From NCBI GenBank assembly GCA_903960515.1, contig CAJCBL010000186.1, positions 1 to 61,013 on the forward strand: a DNA stretch of 61,013 nucleotides. The letters are read 5' to 3'. This DNA is from an uncultured Verrucomicrobiota bacterium. GTDB taxonomy: Bacteria > Verrucomicrobiota > Verrucomicrobiia > Opitutales > Opitutaceae. Numbering within the stretch: the stretch's first letter is position 1; the number at the start of each line of letters is the position of its first letter. A program made the translations under genes and the position numbers. Below, one piece after another: positions 16,794 through 26,022 of the stretch. Below the pieces are notes generated by a model, which made no database searches, was not told the origin of the DNA, and was given only the letters and a program-made list of their open reading frames with translations.

Positions 16794-18830
16794 TCACGGC
16801 CGCCGGCCGCGCCCCTGCCGGTGACTTTGATTCTGCCCCGGGGCGCCACCTTTGCCCTGCTCCGGGCGCAGGCCCTTCGCCGGCTGCGGCATCTTCCCTG
16901 GCGCAGGCGCGTATCCGCGACCCGGACCCGACGTAGCCACCGGCGCTGCCGCCCCCGGCCCGTCGCCCAGCAACGCCTTGATAAAACGCTCCAGCCCAAA
17001 CTGCCGCAGCGAGCCGCGCACGGCCTCCCGCAGCTCCGGCTTGTACCAGAAGAAGAAGCTGCGCTGCGCCTCCTTCTCCTCCCGTGTCCGTGCCACCGGC
17101 ACAGGCTTGCCGTCGTACGGGTGCACTCCCGTAGCGTAGATCTCGGTGGCCACCGTCATCGGCGTGGGCGTGAAGTCCTGCACCTGCTCCAGCTTGAAGC
17201 CCAGCTCCTTGGTCTGCACCGCGAGGTCGGCCATGTCCGCGGGCGTAGAGCCCGGGTGCGAGCTGATGAAATACGGGATGAGCTGGAGCTGCTCGTTGCC
17301 CGCCTTCTGCTCGGCCGCCTCGAAGCGTTGCTTGAACTCGCGAAACAAGGAGAAGCTCGGCTTGCGCATCACCTTGAGCACCGCGTCCGAGGTGTGCTCG
17401 GGCGCCACCTTCAGCCGCCCGGATACGTGGTGGCCCACCAGTTCGTCGAGGTAGCGCGCATGGCTGCGCGCCACCGCCGCATCCTTGGTCTCATGCAGGA
17501 AAAGGTCGTAGCGCAGCCCGCTGGTCACGAAGGCGTGCTTTATGCCCGGCGTCTCCCGCACCGCCTTGTATACATCGAGCAGCGCGGTGTGGTCGGTATC
17601 GAGGTTGCCGCACATCTGCGGCCACATGCAGCTGGGGCGGATACACTCGTCGCAGATCCACTGCTCCTTGCCCTTCATGCGGTACATGTTCGCCGAGGGT
17701 CCGCCCAGGTCGGTGATGGTGCCGTGGAAATCGGGCATCGCCTTCACCGCCGCCACCTCGCGCAGGATGCTCTCCTTGCTGCGGCTGGCGACGAACTTGC
17801 CCTGGTGCGCCGAGATCGTGCAGAAGCTGCACCCGCCGAAGCAACCGCGGTGCAGGTTGATCGAGTGCCGAATCATCTCATACGCCGGGATCGGTCCGCG
17901 CTTGCGGTAGCGCGGATGCGGCAGCCGCGTAAACGGCAGCCCGAAGCTCCCGTCGATCTGCGCCTCCGTCATCGTCGGATACGGCGGGTTCACCACCAGC
18001 ATGCCCCCGCCCACCGGCTGCAACAACCGGCGCGCCTTCACCCGGTTCGACTCCGTTTCTATGTCACGGAAGTTCGCCGCGTAGAGCGTGCGGTCGCGCA
18101 GGCACTCCTCGTGCGAGTGCAGGGTGAAGTCCTCCCAGTTGGCGTTCTTGGGCAACGGCGCCTCGGGCGCCAGCAGCACCGCCGTCTGCGCGATGGTCTT
18201 GAGCGACGCGAATGGCACCCCGCGCCCCAGCAGTCGCAGCAACTCCACCAGCGGCAACTCGCCCATCCCATACACCAGCAGGTCTGCGCCGCTCTCCGCC
18301 AACACCGTAGGCCTGATCGTATCCGACCAATAGTCGAAATGGGAAACCCGCCGCAGGCTCGCCTCGATGCCGCCGATCATCACCGGCACATCGGGATAGA
18401 GTTGTTTGAGGATGCGGGTGTAGGTTGTCACCGCATAGTCGGGACGGAACCCCGGAGCGCCGTCGGGCGTGTAGGCGTCGTCCGAGCGAAGCCGCCGGCC
18501 GGCCGTGTAGCGATTGACCATCGAGTCCATGCAGCCGGCGGTCACCCCGAAGAACAGGCGCGGGCGTCCGAGCTTCTTGAAGTCGCGCAGGTCGTCGCGC
18601 CAGTTGGGTTGGGGCAGAATGGCCACCCTCAGCCCCTCGCGCTCGATGATGCGGCCCACCACCGCCGCGCCAAACGACGGATGGTCCACATAGGCGTCGC
18701 CCGTCACCAAAATCACATCCACCTCGTCCCAACCGCGAGCGTCGAGCTCGTCGCGGGTGGTGGGCAGCCAGCGGGAGGTGTCCCATAGCGGGTCGCGAAC
18801 GGATACAGGCGGTGATGAGGGCGGTGGCAA
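16794..18830 (-). CDS. YgiQ family radical SAM protein
   Basis: Large radical SAM protein of unassigned reaction. The N-terminal half has RWLPTTRDELDARGWDEVDV and LVTGDAYVDHPSFG, both YgiQ hallmarks. The cluster motif is HRGCFGGCSFC (CxxxCxxC), followed by DLGGPSANMYRMKG and the extra cysteine motif CIRPSCMWPQMC. The C-terminal tail is a Gly/Pro/Arg/Gln-rich, positively charged extension, frequent in this family. The frame is open to 19064; the family N-terminus fits a TTG at 18830, while the upstream 78 residues look unconserved. No ATG is near, so the start is uncertain. If 18830 is right, 18831-19199 is a 369-bp gap with no recognised content. Confidence 0.88.
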   Translation of the reverse strand: MPPPSSPPVSVRDPLWDTSRWLPTTRDELDARGWDEVDVILVTGDAYVDHPSFGAAVVGRIIEREGLRVAILPQPNWRDDLRDFKKLGRPRLFFGVTAGCMDSMVNRYTAGRRLRSDDAYTPDGAPGFRPDYAVTTYTRILKQLYPDVPVMIGGIEASLRRVSHFDYWSDTIRPTVLAESGADLLVYGMGELPLVELLRLLGRGVPFASLKTIAQTAVLLAPEAPLPKNANWEDFTLHSHEECLRDRTLYAANFRDIETESNRVKARRLLQPVGGGMLVVNPPYPTMTEAQIDGSFGLPFTRLPHPRYRKRGPIPAYEMIRHSINLHRGCFGGCSFCTISAHQGKFVASRSKESILREVAAVKAMPDFHGTITDLGGPSANMYRMKGKEQWICDECIRPSCMWPQMCGNLDTDHTALLDVYKAVRETPGIKHAFVTSGLRYDLFLHETKDAAVARSHARYLDELVGHHVSGRLKVAPEHTSDAVLKVMRKPSFSLFREFKQRFEAAEQKAGNEQLQLIPYFISSHPGSTPADMADLAVQTKELGFKLEQVQDFTPTPMTVATEIYATGVHPYDGKPVPVARTREEKEAQRSFFFWYKPELREAVRGSLRQFGLERFIKALLGDGPGAAAPVATSGPGRGYAPAPGKMPQPAKGLRPEQGKGGAPGQNQSHRQGRGRRP

Positions 18831-19199
18831 AACGCCGCCACCTTCACTGGCCCCCCTCCGGCGTGCAAGCGCGGGCTGCGCCGCCGCTGCGAGGTAGCAG
18901 CGCTGCGCTCCCCGCGCCTGCTCAGCATCAGCGTCGAGCAGCCGGAAGGGCGCGGGCACCCCGCCGCCTCGCACCTCCGAACCGGGTAAACACGAAGCCG
19001 AGTTGCCCCGCGAATCGGTACACTCTGCGTACGCCCGCTGTCCCGCGCCGATGTTTGTGACCAACCGTCGGGTTCAGGCGGATTCGCTTCAGCCTTTTTC
19101 CGTTGAACCGCCCCGACGCACCCAGCCAGATTGCAGCCCGTCACCACACCGCACCTTCCGGCTCCCTCAACGCTACCCGCCCCTCTCTTCCTCCTAAAA

Positions 19200-20207
19200 A
19201 TGAACATCAGCGTGCTGAGCGATGGCGGTTGGGGCACGGCCCTGGCCATGGTCCTGTGTGAGAACAAACATGTGGTGAGCCTCTGGGGACCCTTCCCCGA
19301 CTACCTCGCCGAGATGGAGCGCACCCGCCGCAACGAGCGTTTCCTCAAGGGAGTGGAGCTCCCGGCCGCCCTGCGCTTCGAGCCCGACCTCGCCCTCGCC
19401 TGCGCCGCCGCCGATATCGTCGTGCTGGCCTCCCCCAGCCAATACATGCGCGGCCTTCTGAGCAAACTCGCCGCCGTGCCGCGCCCGGCCGGCCTCATCT
19501 ACGTCAACGTAGCCAAGGGCATCGAGAGCGGCTCCTGCAAGCGCATGAGCGAGCTCGTGTCCGAGATCCTCGGCGACGTCCGCTACGCCATCCTTTCCGG
19601 TCCCAGCCACGCCGAGGAGGTCGCACGCCGCGTACCCACCGCTGTGATGACAGCCTCCCGCGACCCGCAGGCCGCCACCGCCGTGCAGCAGGCTTTCATG
19701 AACGAATACCTGCGCGTCTACACCTCCGACGACGTCGTGGGCGCCGAGCTCGGCGGCTCGTTGAAGAACGTCCTGGCCCTCGCTGCCGGTATCCTCGACG
19801 GCATGGGCATGGGCGACAACACCAAGGCCGCCCTCATGACCCGCGGCATCGTGGAGATGGCCCGCTTGGGCGAGGCGCTCGGCGGCCGCCCAGAAACCTT
19901 TTCCGGCCTCAGCGGTATCGGCGATCTCATCGTCACCTGCACCAGCAAGCACAGCCGCAACCGCCATGTGGGCGAGGAGTTGGGCAAGGGCCGCAAGCTC
20001 GCCGAGATCCAGAAGGAAATGGGCATGGTGGTAGCCGAGGGCGTGACCACTGCCAGCGGCGCCTACCAACTCGCCCGCCGGGCCGGCACCGCCTCCCCCA
20101 TCATCGACGAAGTCTACGCCAGCCTCTACGCCGACAAGGATCCGCGCCTAGCCGTCCGCGAACTCATGATGCGCGACGCCAAGCCCGAGATACACCGCGA
20201 GGGGTAA
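19200..20207 (+). CDS. gpsA: Glycerol-3-phosphate dehydrogenase [NAD(P)+]
   Basis: Makes sn-glycerol 3-phosphate from dihydroxyacetone phosphate for phospholipid synthesis. It is 335 aa. The N-terminal Rossmann segment is MNISVLSDGGWGTALAMVL, the middle contains LSGPSHAEEVA, and the catalytic/substrate segment is GGSLKNVLALAAGILDGMGMGDNTKAALMTRG followed by FSGLSGIGDLIVTC. The first glycine of the GxGxxG dinucleotide motif is serine here (S-D-G-G-W-G). The rest is intact, so it is most likely active. It stands between divergent YgiQ and convergent rluB. Confidence 0.93.
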   Translation: MNISVLSDGGWGTALAMVLCENKHVVSLWGPFPDYLAEMERTRRNERFLKGVELPAALRFEPDLALACAAADIVVLASPSQYMRGLLSKLAAVPRPAGLIYVNVAKGIESGSCKRMSELVSEILGDVRYAILSGPSHAEEVARRVPTAVMTASRDPQAATAVQQAFMNEYLRVYTSDDVVGAELGGSLKNVLALAAGILDGMGMGDNTKAALMTRGIVEMARLGEALGGRPETFSGLSGIGDLIVTCTSKHSRNRHVGEELGKGRKLAEIQKEMGMVVAEGVTTASGAYQLARRAGTASPIIDEVYASLYADKDPRLAVRELMMRDAKPEIHREG

Positions 20208-20226
20208 GAGGGCTCGCTGCCCATCA

Positions 20227-21105
20227 TCAGTACCTCGGTCCCCGCGGCGCCCGCGTTTCCCGGGGAGGCATCGGCGGCCTCGAGTCCCGCCGTATCGTCG
20301 GCTGCCGCACCGGCGCCGGCCGCGGAGCCACCGGCGCCGACTGCGGAGCCACCGGCCTCTGCAGAGGCGCCACCGGCGCGACTGGCGCTTCGCCGCGCGG
20401 CGCCAGCCCCAAGGCCACGCGCATCGGATCGATCTCGGCAGCGCCCAGCTCCCGCCACTCGGCGGACCCCAGGCCGTCGAGCGTCCACTGCCCAACGCCC
20501 ACCCGGCACAGATCCACCACCGTGCGCCCCAGCGCATCCATCATCCGGCGGATCTGGCGGTTGCGCCCCTCGCGCAGCTCCATCATCAGAGTGCGCCCCC
20601 GCTGTTCCACCGCCACCGGCTTGAGCGGCAGCTCGCCGACAAGCTCTATACGGCCCTCGCGGATACGCGCGAGATCCGGGGAAGAAAGCGCGGCGTCGAG
20701 TTCCACGATGTAGCGCTTCGGATGGTCCCAGCGCGGATGAGTGAGCCGATACAGCAGCTCGCCGTCGTCGGTGAGAATCACCAGCCCGCGCGAGGCGTAG
20801 TCGAGCCGCCCGGCATAGACCAGCCGGCGAAAGGAGGCTGGCACCAGATGATAGATCGTGGCGCGCCCCTCGGGATCGTCGCGGGTGGTCATTACGTTGA
20901 CCGGCTTGTGTAGGAGCACAACGCGCACGCCCTCGCTGGAAAGCACGCGCTTGCCGTCTACCTCCACCTCCGAGTCGTCGGTCACCTGGACCGAAAGGCT
21001 TTCGATGCGCTCGCCATCGACCTTCACGCGGCCGGTGACCACGAGATCCTCCACGGCCCGGCGAGAGCCGAGCCCGCAAGCGGCCAGATATTTATTGATC
21101 CTCAC
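20227..21105 (-). CDS. Pseudouridine synthase, RluB/RsuA type
   Basis: Isomerises a uridine of rRNA (RluB-type enzymes modify 23S U2605). An S4 RNA-binding domain (VRINKYLAACGLGSRRAVEDL, residues 1-60) precedes the catalytic domain with GRLDYASRGLVILTDDG; Asp is the nucleophile, and Ser replaces the more common Thr. REGRNRQIRRM is the family motif III. A Pro/Ala/Arg-rich tail of about 60 residues follows. The GTG start at 21105 is chosen because the S4 domain normally begins at residue 1-3; the frame is open to 21147. Confidence 0.88.
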   Translation of the reverse strand: MRINKYLAACGLGSRRAVEDLVVTGRVKVDGERIESLSVQVTDDSEVEVDGKRVLSSEGVRVVLLHKPVNVMTTRDDPEGRATIYHLVPASFRRLVYAGRLDYASRGLVILTDDGELLYRLTHPRWDHPKRYIVELDAALSSPDLARIREGRIELVGELPLKPVAVEQRGRTLMMELREGRNRQIRRMMDALGRTVVDLCRVGVGQWTLDGLGSAEWRELGAAEIDPMRVALGLAPRGEAPVAPVAPLQRPVAPQSAPVAPRPAPVRQPTIRRDSRPPMPPRETRAPRGPRY

Positions 21106-21177
21106 GTGCCGAACAAACTCCCGCCGCCCGCCTCCAGGGCCAACCACAAAGTTCAGCGCGGAGCAGAACGCCGGCTA

Positions 21178-21269
21178 GTAGGTCCAGTCTCCGACTGGAC
21201 CGCTGAGCCCTCGCGCAAATACTCGATCACCGCTCTGGCCCACCGATGCCGGTCGGAGACCGGACCTAC
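21178..21269. repeat. Palindromic repeat, GTAGGTCC...GGACCTAC type
   Basis: Composite inverted repeat of 92 bp. The left end GTAGGTCCAGTCTCCGAC and right end GTCGGAGACCGGACCTAC are near-perfect complements, and each half itself folds. The same design occurs at 50406-50495. It fills the gap between the divergent rluB start and the rsmH end. Confidence 0.75.
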
Positions 21270-22336
21270 CCCCGTCGCGCCCAGCGCAACTTGGTGGGGG
21301 TGGCGCGCGGGTTGGAGCCGCACTCCGCCGGTGTGGGCCGGATAACCTCCTCGGAAATCGCAGCGTAGAGCCCGTCGCGCAGCCCGGCGGCGAACGCCTT
21401 CTTCACCCGCCGGTCCTCGCCAGAGTGAAACGTCAATACGGCAACCCGCCCGCCGGCCCGGAGACAGCCGGGCAGGTTGCGCAGAAAGGTGTCGAGCGCG
21501 GAGAACTCGTCGTTCACCGCGATGCGCAGCGCCTGGAACACCCGCCGCACCGCCAGATCTGCATCCTCTTTGTCCAGACGCTGCGGCAGCGCTGCGCGTA
21601 TGGCATCGGCAAGCGCGGTGGTGGTGGCGAAACTCCTCCCCGCAAGCAACGGCGCGAGGGTGGCGGCCCGGGGCTCGTCCGCGTTGTCGGTGAGCAGTTG
21701 CTCAAGCGCAGCGGGCGCGATTCCGGCTAGCAGGGCCGAAGCGGACGCTCCGCGCTGCGGGTTCATGCGCATGTCGAGCGGGCCGGCGAGTTTCACCGAG
21801 AAGCCGCGCGCCGGATCGTCGATCTGCATCGAGGATACGCCGAGGTCGGCCAGGATCACGTCGACACCGGTCAGGCCAGCGGCGGCGAGCACCTTGGGCA
21901 GGCCGGCGAAGTTGCTGCGATGCGCAGTGAATACCTCCGGGCCGTGCCCGAGGGCGCGCAGGCGTGCCTCGGTTTTCGGAAGCTCGACCGGGTCGGCGTC
22001 GAGTCCGAGCAGGCGCCCGCCGGGCAGGAGCCGGGGGAGAAGCTCACGGCTGTGGCCGCCGTATCCAAGGGTGCAGTCGACGGCCACCTCGCCCGGCACC
22101 GGGGCGAGCACCTCGAGGATTTCCTCCACCATAATGGGCCGGTGGGTACCGGCCACGGTCTTGCCGGAGGCGATGACCTTGGCCACGGTTTCCGCGTAGC
22201 GGGCGGGATCGTGCTCCTTGTATTTGTCCTCGAAGCGGCGCGGATTCTTGCCCGCGTAGCGCTGCCGGCGGCGATGCGGTGTGGCAGTCTCGGGTGTTGG
22301 TTCGGGTGTAGGACCCGGCGCTGGCTCGTCGGACAT
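21266..22336 (-). CDS. rsmH: 16S rRNA (cytosine(1402)-N(4))-methyltransferase
   Basis: MraW/RsmH methylates N4 of C1402 in 16S rRNA. It is 356 aa from the ATG at 22336, with a Pro/Thr/Arg-rich N-terminal extension of about 50 residues. The SAM-binding segment is VDCTLGYGGHSRELL, then LGLDADP; ADLGVSSMQID and RGFSVKLAGPLDMRM are strongly conserved; the end has LTFHSGEDRRVKKAF and CGSNPRATPTKLR. The frame remains open far upstream (to 23515), but that part is antisense to the OleC-like gene. It is not in a dcw cluster here. Confidence 0.92.
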   Translation of the reverse strand: MSDEPAPGPTPEPTPETATPHRRRQRYAGKNPRRFEDKYKEHDPARYAETVAKVIASGKTVAGTHRPIMVEEILEVLAPVPGEVAVDCTLGYGGHSRELLPRLLPGGRLLGLDADPVELPKTEARLRALGHGPEVFTAHRSNFAGLPKVLAAAGLTGVDVILADLGVSSMQIDDPARGFSVKLAGPLDMRMNPQRGASASALLAGIAPAALEQLLTDNADEPRAATLAPLLAGRSFATTTALADAIRAALPQRLDKEDADLAVRRVFQALRIAVNDEFSALDTFLRNLPGCLRAGGRVAVLTFHSGEDRRVKKAFAAGLRDGLYAAISEEVIRPTPAECGSNPRATPTKLRWARRG

Positions 22337-22579
22337 GGCCGCCGACCCTTGCTGCAACGCCCCCGCCGAGCCAGCGGGAAAACGAAGGACCCAACGCAAC
22401 CGCGCGACCCCAGCCCCTCTTCCCGCTGGCCCCAGACCAGCGGTAACCACGAACTGCCTCCACTGCGCAAGTGACGGCCGTTCGACGTCGGTCCCCCAAA
22501 CCGCGGCTGGCCATCTCCGCACCGCGCCCCACAGCCCTTTTCGTTGACCCGCCCGGGCGCGCCCCGGTTTGATCGCCCA

Positions 22580-24457
22580 ATGCCCGAAGCCGAGTCCGTC
22601 AACATAGCCCGCCACCTCTGGGCCATGGCTGCGCAACAGCCCTCCGCACCGGCATTGCGCATCCCCACCGGCACTGCGCGCTACGGCACCATCCCCTACG
22701 CCGAGCTCTCCTTCGCCGAGCTCGCCGCCGAGGCCGACGCCTGGGCCTGGCGCCTCACCCGCGCCGGCGTGCAGCGAGGGGATCGCGTTCTCGTCCTCGT
22801 GCGGCCGGGACTCCCGCTGATCGCCGCCGTATTCGCACTCTTCAAACTCGGCGCGCCGCCCATCGTGATCGATCCGGGCATGGGCCGCAAACACCTCCTG
22901 GAGTGCGTGCTGCGCACCCAGCCTCGGGTGCTCCTCGGAATCGCACGCGCCCAGGTGGCGTCGTGGCTTTTCCGAACCTCCTTTCACTCCGTACGCCGCC
23001 GCATCTGGGTGAGCGGCAATCCCGCCCACCGGCTCGCCCGCGGGCCGGTGCCGGAGTTCCCCGCCGCCCCCACCCAAGCCGACGACCTCGCCGCCATCCT
23101 CTTCACCTCCGGCTCCACAGGCGCTCCCAAGGGCGTGTGCTACGAGCACGGGATGTTCGAGGCACAGGTGCGGCTCGTGCGCGCCACCTACGGCATCGCC
23201 CCGGGCGAGGTGGACCTGGCGGTGCTGCCTGTATTCGCGCTCTTCAACCCCGCACTCGGTATGACCACCGTGGTGCCACAGCTCGACCCTTCGCGCCCCG
23301 CCGCCGCCAACCCCGCCCACCTGGTGCAGGCGATTCGCCAGAACAAGATCACCAACAGCTTCGGCTCGCCCGTCATCTGGGCGAAAATCGCCCGCCACTG
23401 CGCCGACCGCGGCCTCACCCTGCCCGGGGTAAAGCGTATCCTGATGGCTGGCGCACCCGTGCCGCCCGCGCTCTTTGCGCTCATGCGCCAAGTCTTCCCC
23501 GGAGCCGCGCTGCACTCGCCCTACGGCGCCACGGAAGCCCTGCCGGTTTCGAGCGTCTCGGCGGACGAGGTGCTCGGGAAACCCGAGGCCGGCGAGCGGG
23601 CAACCGAGCCAGGAGTCCGGAAACTGGTGACCGGGAAAGTCCCTGCCCCCCGAGCAGGTTCGCCGGCACCGGAACCCAAAACACCCAGCTCAGCACCCGC
23701 CGGTTCAGCACAGCTCACCCTGCGCGGCCGCGGCACCTGTGTGGGCCGCCATGTCGCCGAGATGGAAGTACGAGTGATCGCAATCACCGACAGCCCTATC
23801 GCCACTCTCGACCAAGCACACGAACTCCCCCTCGGCCAGACCGGCGAGATCATCGTGCGCGGCCCCGTTGTCACCACCGCCTACGATCTGCTCCCCAGCG
23901 CCACCGCCCGCGCCAAGATTTTCGAGCCCCTGGCGGATGCCGCGCCGGAACCGCCCGACCTTCCGCCCTCCTTCCCTCTTCCGGCCTCCGCCTTCAACCT
24001 TCAGCCTTCAGCCCCCGCCGGCGCAGCGGTGTGGCACCGCATGGGCGATGCCGGATACATCGACGCCGACGGCCGGCTCTGGTTTTGCGGCCGAGTGGCA
24101 GAGAGGGTCGAGACTCCTCACGGCTCGCTCTACCCCGACTGCGTGGAGCCCATCTTCAACCAGCACGCCCGAGTCGCCCGCACCGCGCTGATCGGCTTCG
24201 GCCCTCGCGGCAAACAGGTGGCCGCCCTCGCCGTGGAATGTCATCCCGGCAGCCGACCCAGGGGCGCAGCCGCGCAGCGCGCTCTGGGCCGGGAACTACG
24301 CGAGCTCGGCGCCGCCCACCCGCACACCGACGTGATCCGGATCTTCTACTTCGTCGACCGCTTCCCAGTGGACGTGCGCCACAACGCCAAGATTCACCGT
24401 CTCCAGCTCACCCGTACCCTCGCCAGCCGCCCCGGCCTGGAGCTCGACAAGCGCTGA
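22580..24457 (+). CDS. OleC-like AMP-dependent ligase (beta-lactone synthetase family)
   Basis: ANL-superfamily adenylating enzyme of 625 aa. The P-loop is AAILFTSGSTGAPKG (172-185), the A5 motif is YGATEAL, and the C-terminal lobe has RMGDAGYIDADGRLWFCGR. The sequence around CYEHGMFEAQ and FGSPVIWAKI, and pairing with an OleD-like reductase, match OleC, which closes 2-alkyl-3-hydroxy acids to beta-lactones in long-chain olefin synthesis. Two low-complexity Pro/Ala inserts (about residues 333-377 and 450-481) interrupt the fold; the second is built from the C/T mini-repeat. OleA and OleB are not in the window. Alternative: a generic fatty acyl-AMP/CoA ligase. Confidence 0.8.
   Translation: MPEAESVNIARHLWAMAAQQPSAPALRIPTGTARYGTIPYAELSFAELAAEADAWAWRLTRAGVQRGDRVLVLVRPGLPLIAAVFALFKLGAPPIVIDPGMGRKHLLECVLRTQPRVLLGIARAQVASWLFRTSFHSVRRRIWVSGNPAHRLARGPVPEFPAAPTQADDLAAILFTSGSTGAPKGVCYEHGMFEAQVRLVRATYGIAPGEVDLAVLPVFALFNPALGMTTVVPQLDPSRPAAANPAHLVQAIRQNKITNSFGSPVIWAKIARHCADRGLTLPGVKRILMAGAPVPPALFALMRQVFPGAALHSPYGATEALPVSSVSADEVLGKPEAGERATEPGVRKLVTGKVPAPRAGSPAPEPKTPSSAPAGSAQLTLRGRGTCVGRHVAEMEVRVIAITDSPIATLDQAHELPLGQTGEIIVRGPVVTTAYDLLPSATARAKIFEPLADAAPEPPDLPPSFPLPASAFNLQPSAPAGAAVWHRMGDAGYIDADGRLWFCGRVAERVETPHGSLYPDCVEPIFNQHARVARTALIGFGPRGKQVAALAVECHPGSRPRGAAAQRALGRELRELGAAHPHTDVIRIFYFVDRFPVDVRHNAKIHRLQLTRTLASRPGLELDKR
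23959..24014. repeat. C/T-rich mini-repeat inside the OleC-like gene
   Basis: Imperfect CCTTCCGCC/CCTTCAACC/TTCAGCC units, translated in frame as PPSFPLPASAFNLQPSA. Same family as the tract inside the EamA gene. Confidence 0.65.
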
Positions 24458-24605
24458 GCCGCCCCTCCCCAACCCGGAGGAACCCACCTGAACGCTCTCG
24501 ATACAATGAGAACCACTTGCTGTCGCTCTACAGCGGCCCTCGGCGAAATAAGTTCGTGAACACGGCGCTGGGCCATTGGCCTTTGCCGCAGTCTCCAACA
24601 CACAG

Positions 24606-25628
24606 ATGAAAGACTCCCCACTCGCGCTGCTGACCGGGGCCAGCGGTTTCGTAGGAGGCAAAATCACCGAACGCCTCCTGCGTGAAGGCCGGCGCGTGCG
24701 CGCCTACGCACGACGCCCGTTGCCAGGGCTCGCAGCGCTCGGAGTCGAGGTCGTGCTTGGAGATCTGAACGACGAAGCGGCGATGCGCCGTGCCTGTACC
24801 GGGGCGACCACGGTCTTCCACGTCGCCGCTCGAGTGGGCGTGTGGGGGCCGGAGAAGGAGTTCCGGCGTGTGAACATCGAGGGCACAGCGGCGCTGCTGG
24901 CCGCCGCACGCGAGGCGGGAGTGGAGCGGTTTGTCTACACGAGTTCGCCAAGCGTCGTCTATTCCGGCGGCAACCTGCGAGGGATCGACGAATCCGCGCC
25001 TCTGTGCACGGCCGCGCCGTGTGCGTATCCTACCTCCAAAGCTGAGGCCGAGCGCCTCGTGGCTGCGGCCAACTCGCAGGGCATGCGAACCGTCTCCCTG
25101 CGCCCCCACCTGGTGTGGGGCCCCGGCGACCACCACCTGGTGCCGCGCATCCTCGCCCTCGCCCGCTCCGGGCGGCTGCGCATCGTGGGCGACGGAGAGA
25201 ACCGCGTGGACCTCACCCACATCGACAACGTCGTAGCCGCCCACCTGCTGGCCGAGCGCGCACTCGCCACCGCCGATGCCTCCGCCGCGGGTCGCGGCTA
25301 TTTCATCACAAACGGAGACCCCGTGGCCCTCTGGCCATGGATCAACAACCTGCTCGTTCGCCTCGGGGAGAAACCGATACACCGCCGCCTCTCTCTGCGC
25401 AGAGCCGCCACAGCCGGAGCAATTTGCGAAGCGCTCTGGACCCTGTTGCCCCTGCGCGGCGAGCCGCCGATGACTCGCTTCGCCGCCAAGGAACTCGCCA
25501 CCGACCACTGGTTCTCCATCGAGGCCGCCCGCCGCGACCTCGCCTACTCACCGCAGGTGTCGATGGCCGCCGGACTAGAGGACTATCTAGCCGGCCTCCA
25601 AGGCTCGGCGACAGCGCTGCCGTCCTAA
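24606..25628 (+). CDS. OleD-like NAD(P)-dependent reductase (3-beta-HSD/SDR family)
   Basis: Extended short-chain dehydrogenase of 340 aa. The N-terminal nucleotide motif is TGASGFVGG (about residues 9-17) and the catalytic pair is YPTSK, with SSPSVVYSGG supplying the Ser. The strand RPHLVWGPGDHHLVPRI and the WPWINNLL/KPIHRRLS region fit the 3-beta-HSD/OleD group. OleD reduces the 2-alkyl-3-keto acid made by OleA before OleC acts. It follows the OleC-like gene by 148 bp on the same strand. The ATG at 24606 gives a normal Rossmann N-terminus. Substrate is inferred from context. Confidence 0.82.
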   Translation: MKDSPLALLTGASGFVGGKITERLLREGRRVRAYARRPLPGLAALGVEVVLGDLNDEAAMRRACTGATTVFHVAARVGVWGPEKEFRRVNIEGTAALLAAAREAGVERFVYTSSPSVVYSGGNLRGIDESAPLCTAAPCAYPTSKAEAERLVAAANSQGMRTVSLRPHLVWGPGDHHLVPRILALARSGRLRIVGDGENRVDLTHIDNVVAAHLLAERALATADASAAGRGYFITNGDPVALWPWINNLLVRLGEKPIHRRLSLRRAATAGAICEALWTLLPLRGEPPMTRFAAKELATDHWFSIEAARRDLAYSPQVSMAAGLEDYLAGLQGSATALPS

Positions 25629-25791
25629 ATAGCTGCCTACGCCGCCGGGCTCGAAAGTGGATCGCTTGCCTCCGGCTGGGAGCCCGGCTTATTTCGGACC
25701 GCGCATCAAACCCGACTCTTTTCCATTCTGATTGGTTCCGGCCACCCTGAGTGCGGCCGGTTTCCCTCGTCGAACTCAGGTTCATCTTCCC

Positions 25792-26022
25792 ATGACAACG
25801 CCCGCCAACCGCTCCAACGACCCGCTGCACGGCGTCACCCTCGAAACGATACTTGAACGGCTCGTCGAGCAGCATGGCTGGGCAAAGCTGGCCGGGTGGG
25901 TGCCGATCCGCTGTTTCATGTTCGACCCGAGCATCACCTCCAGCCTGAAGTTCCTGCGCCGCACGCCGTGGGCGCGCAAGAGGGTTGAAGACCTCTACGT
26001 CGCTTCGTTGCCGCTGGAGTAG
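25792..26022 (+). CDS. VF530 family (DUF2132) small protein
   Basis: A 76-aa protein matching the VF530 family throughout: [55 protein letters not shown]. The family is thought to bind DNA through its compact helical fold, but its cellular role is not established. The start at 25792 gives the normal length. It is monocistronic, convergent with the HAD gene. Confidence 0.88.
   Translation: MTTPANRSNDPLHGVTLETILERLVEQHGWAKLAGWVPIRCFMFDPSITSSLKFLRRTPWARKRVEDLYVASLPLE

Noticed and set aside
16737-18788. Open reading frame of 683 codons on the plus strand
   Set aside because: Antisense shadow of YgiQ; Arg/His/Leu-rich with no domain.
22337-23515. N-terminal extension of RsmH to 749 residues
   Set aside because: RsmH has its proper start at 22336; the extension is antisense to the OleC-like gene.
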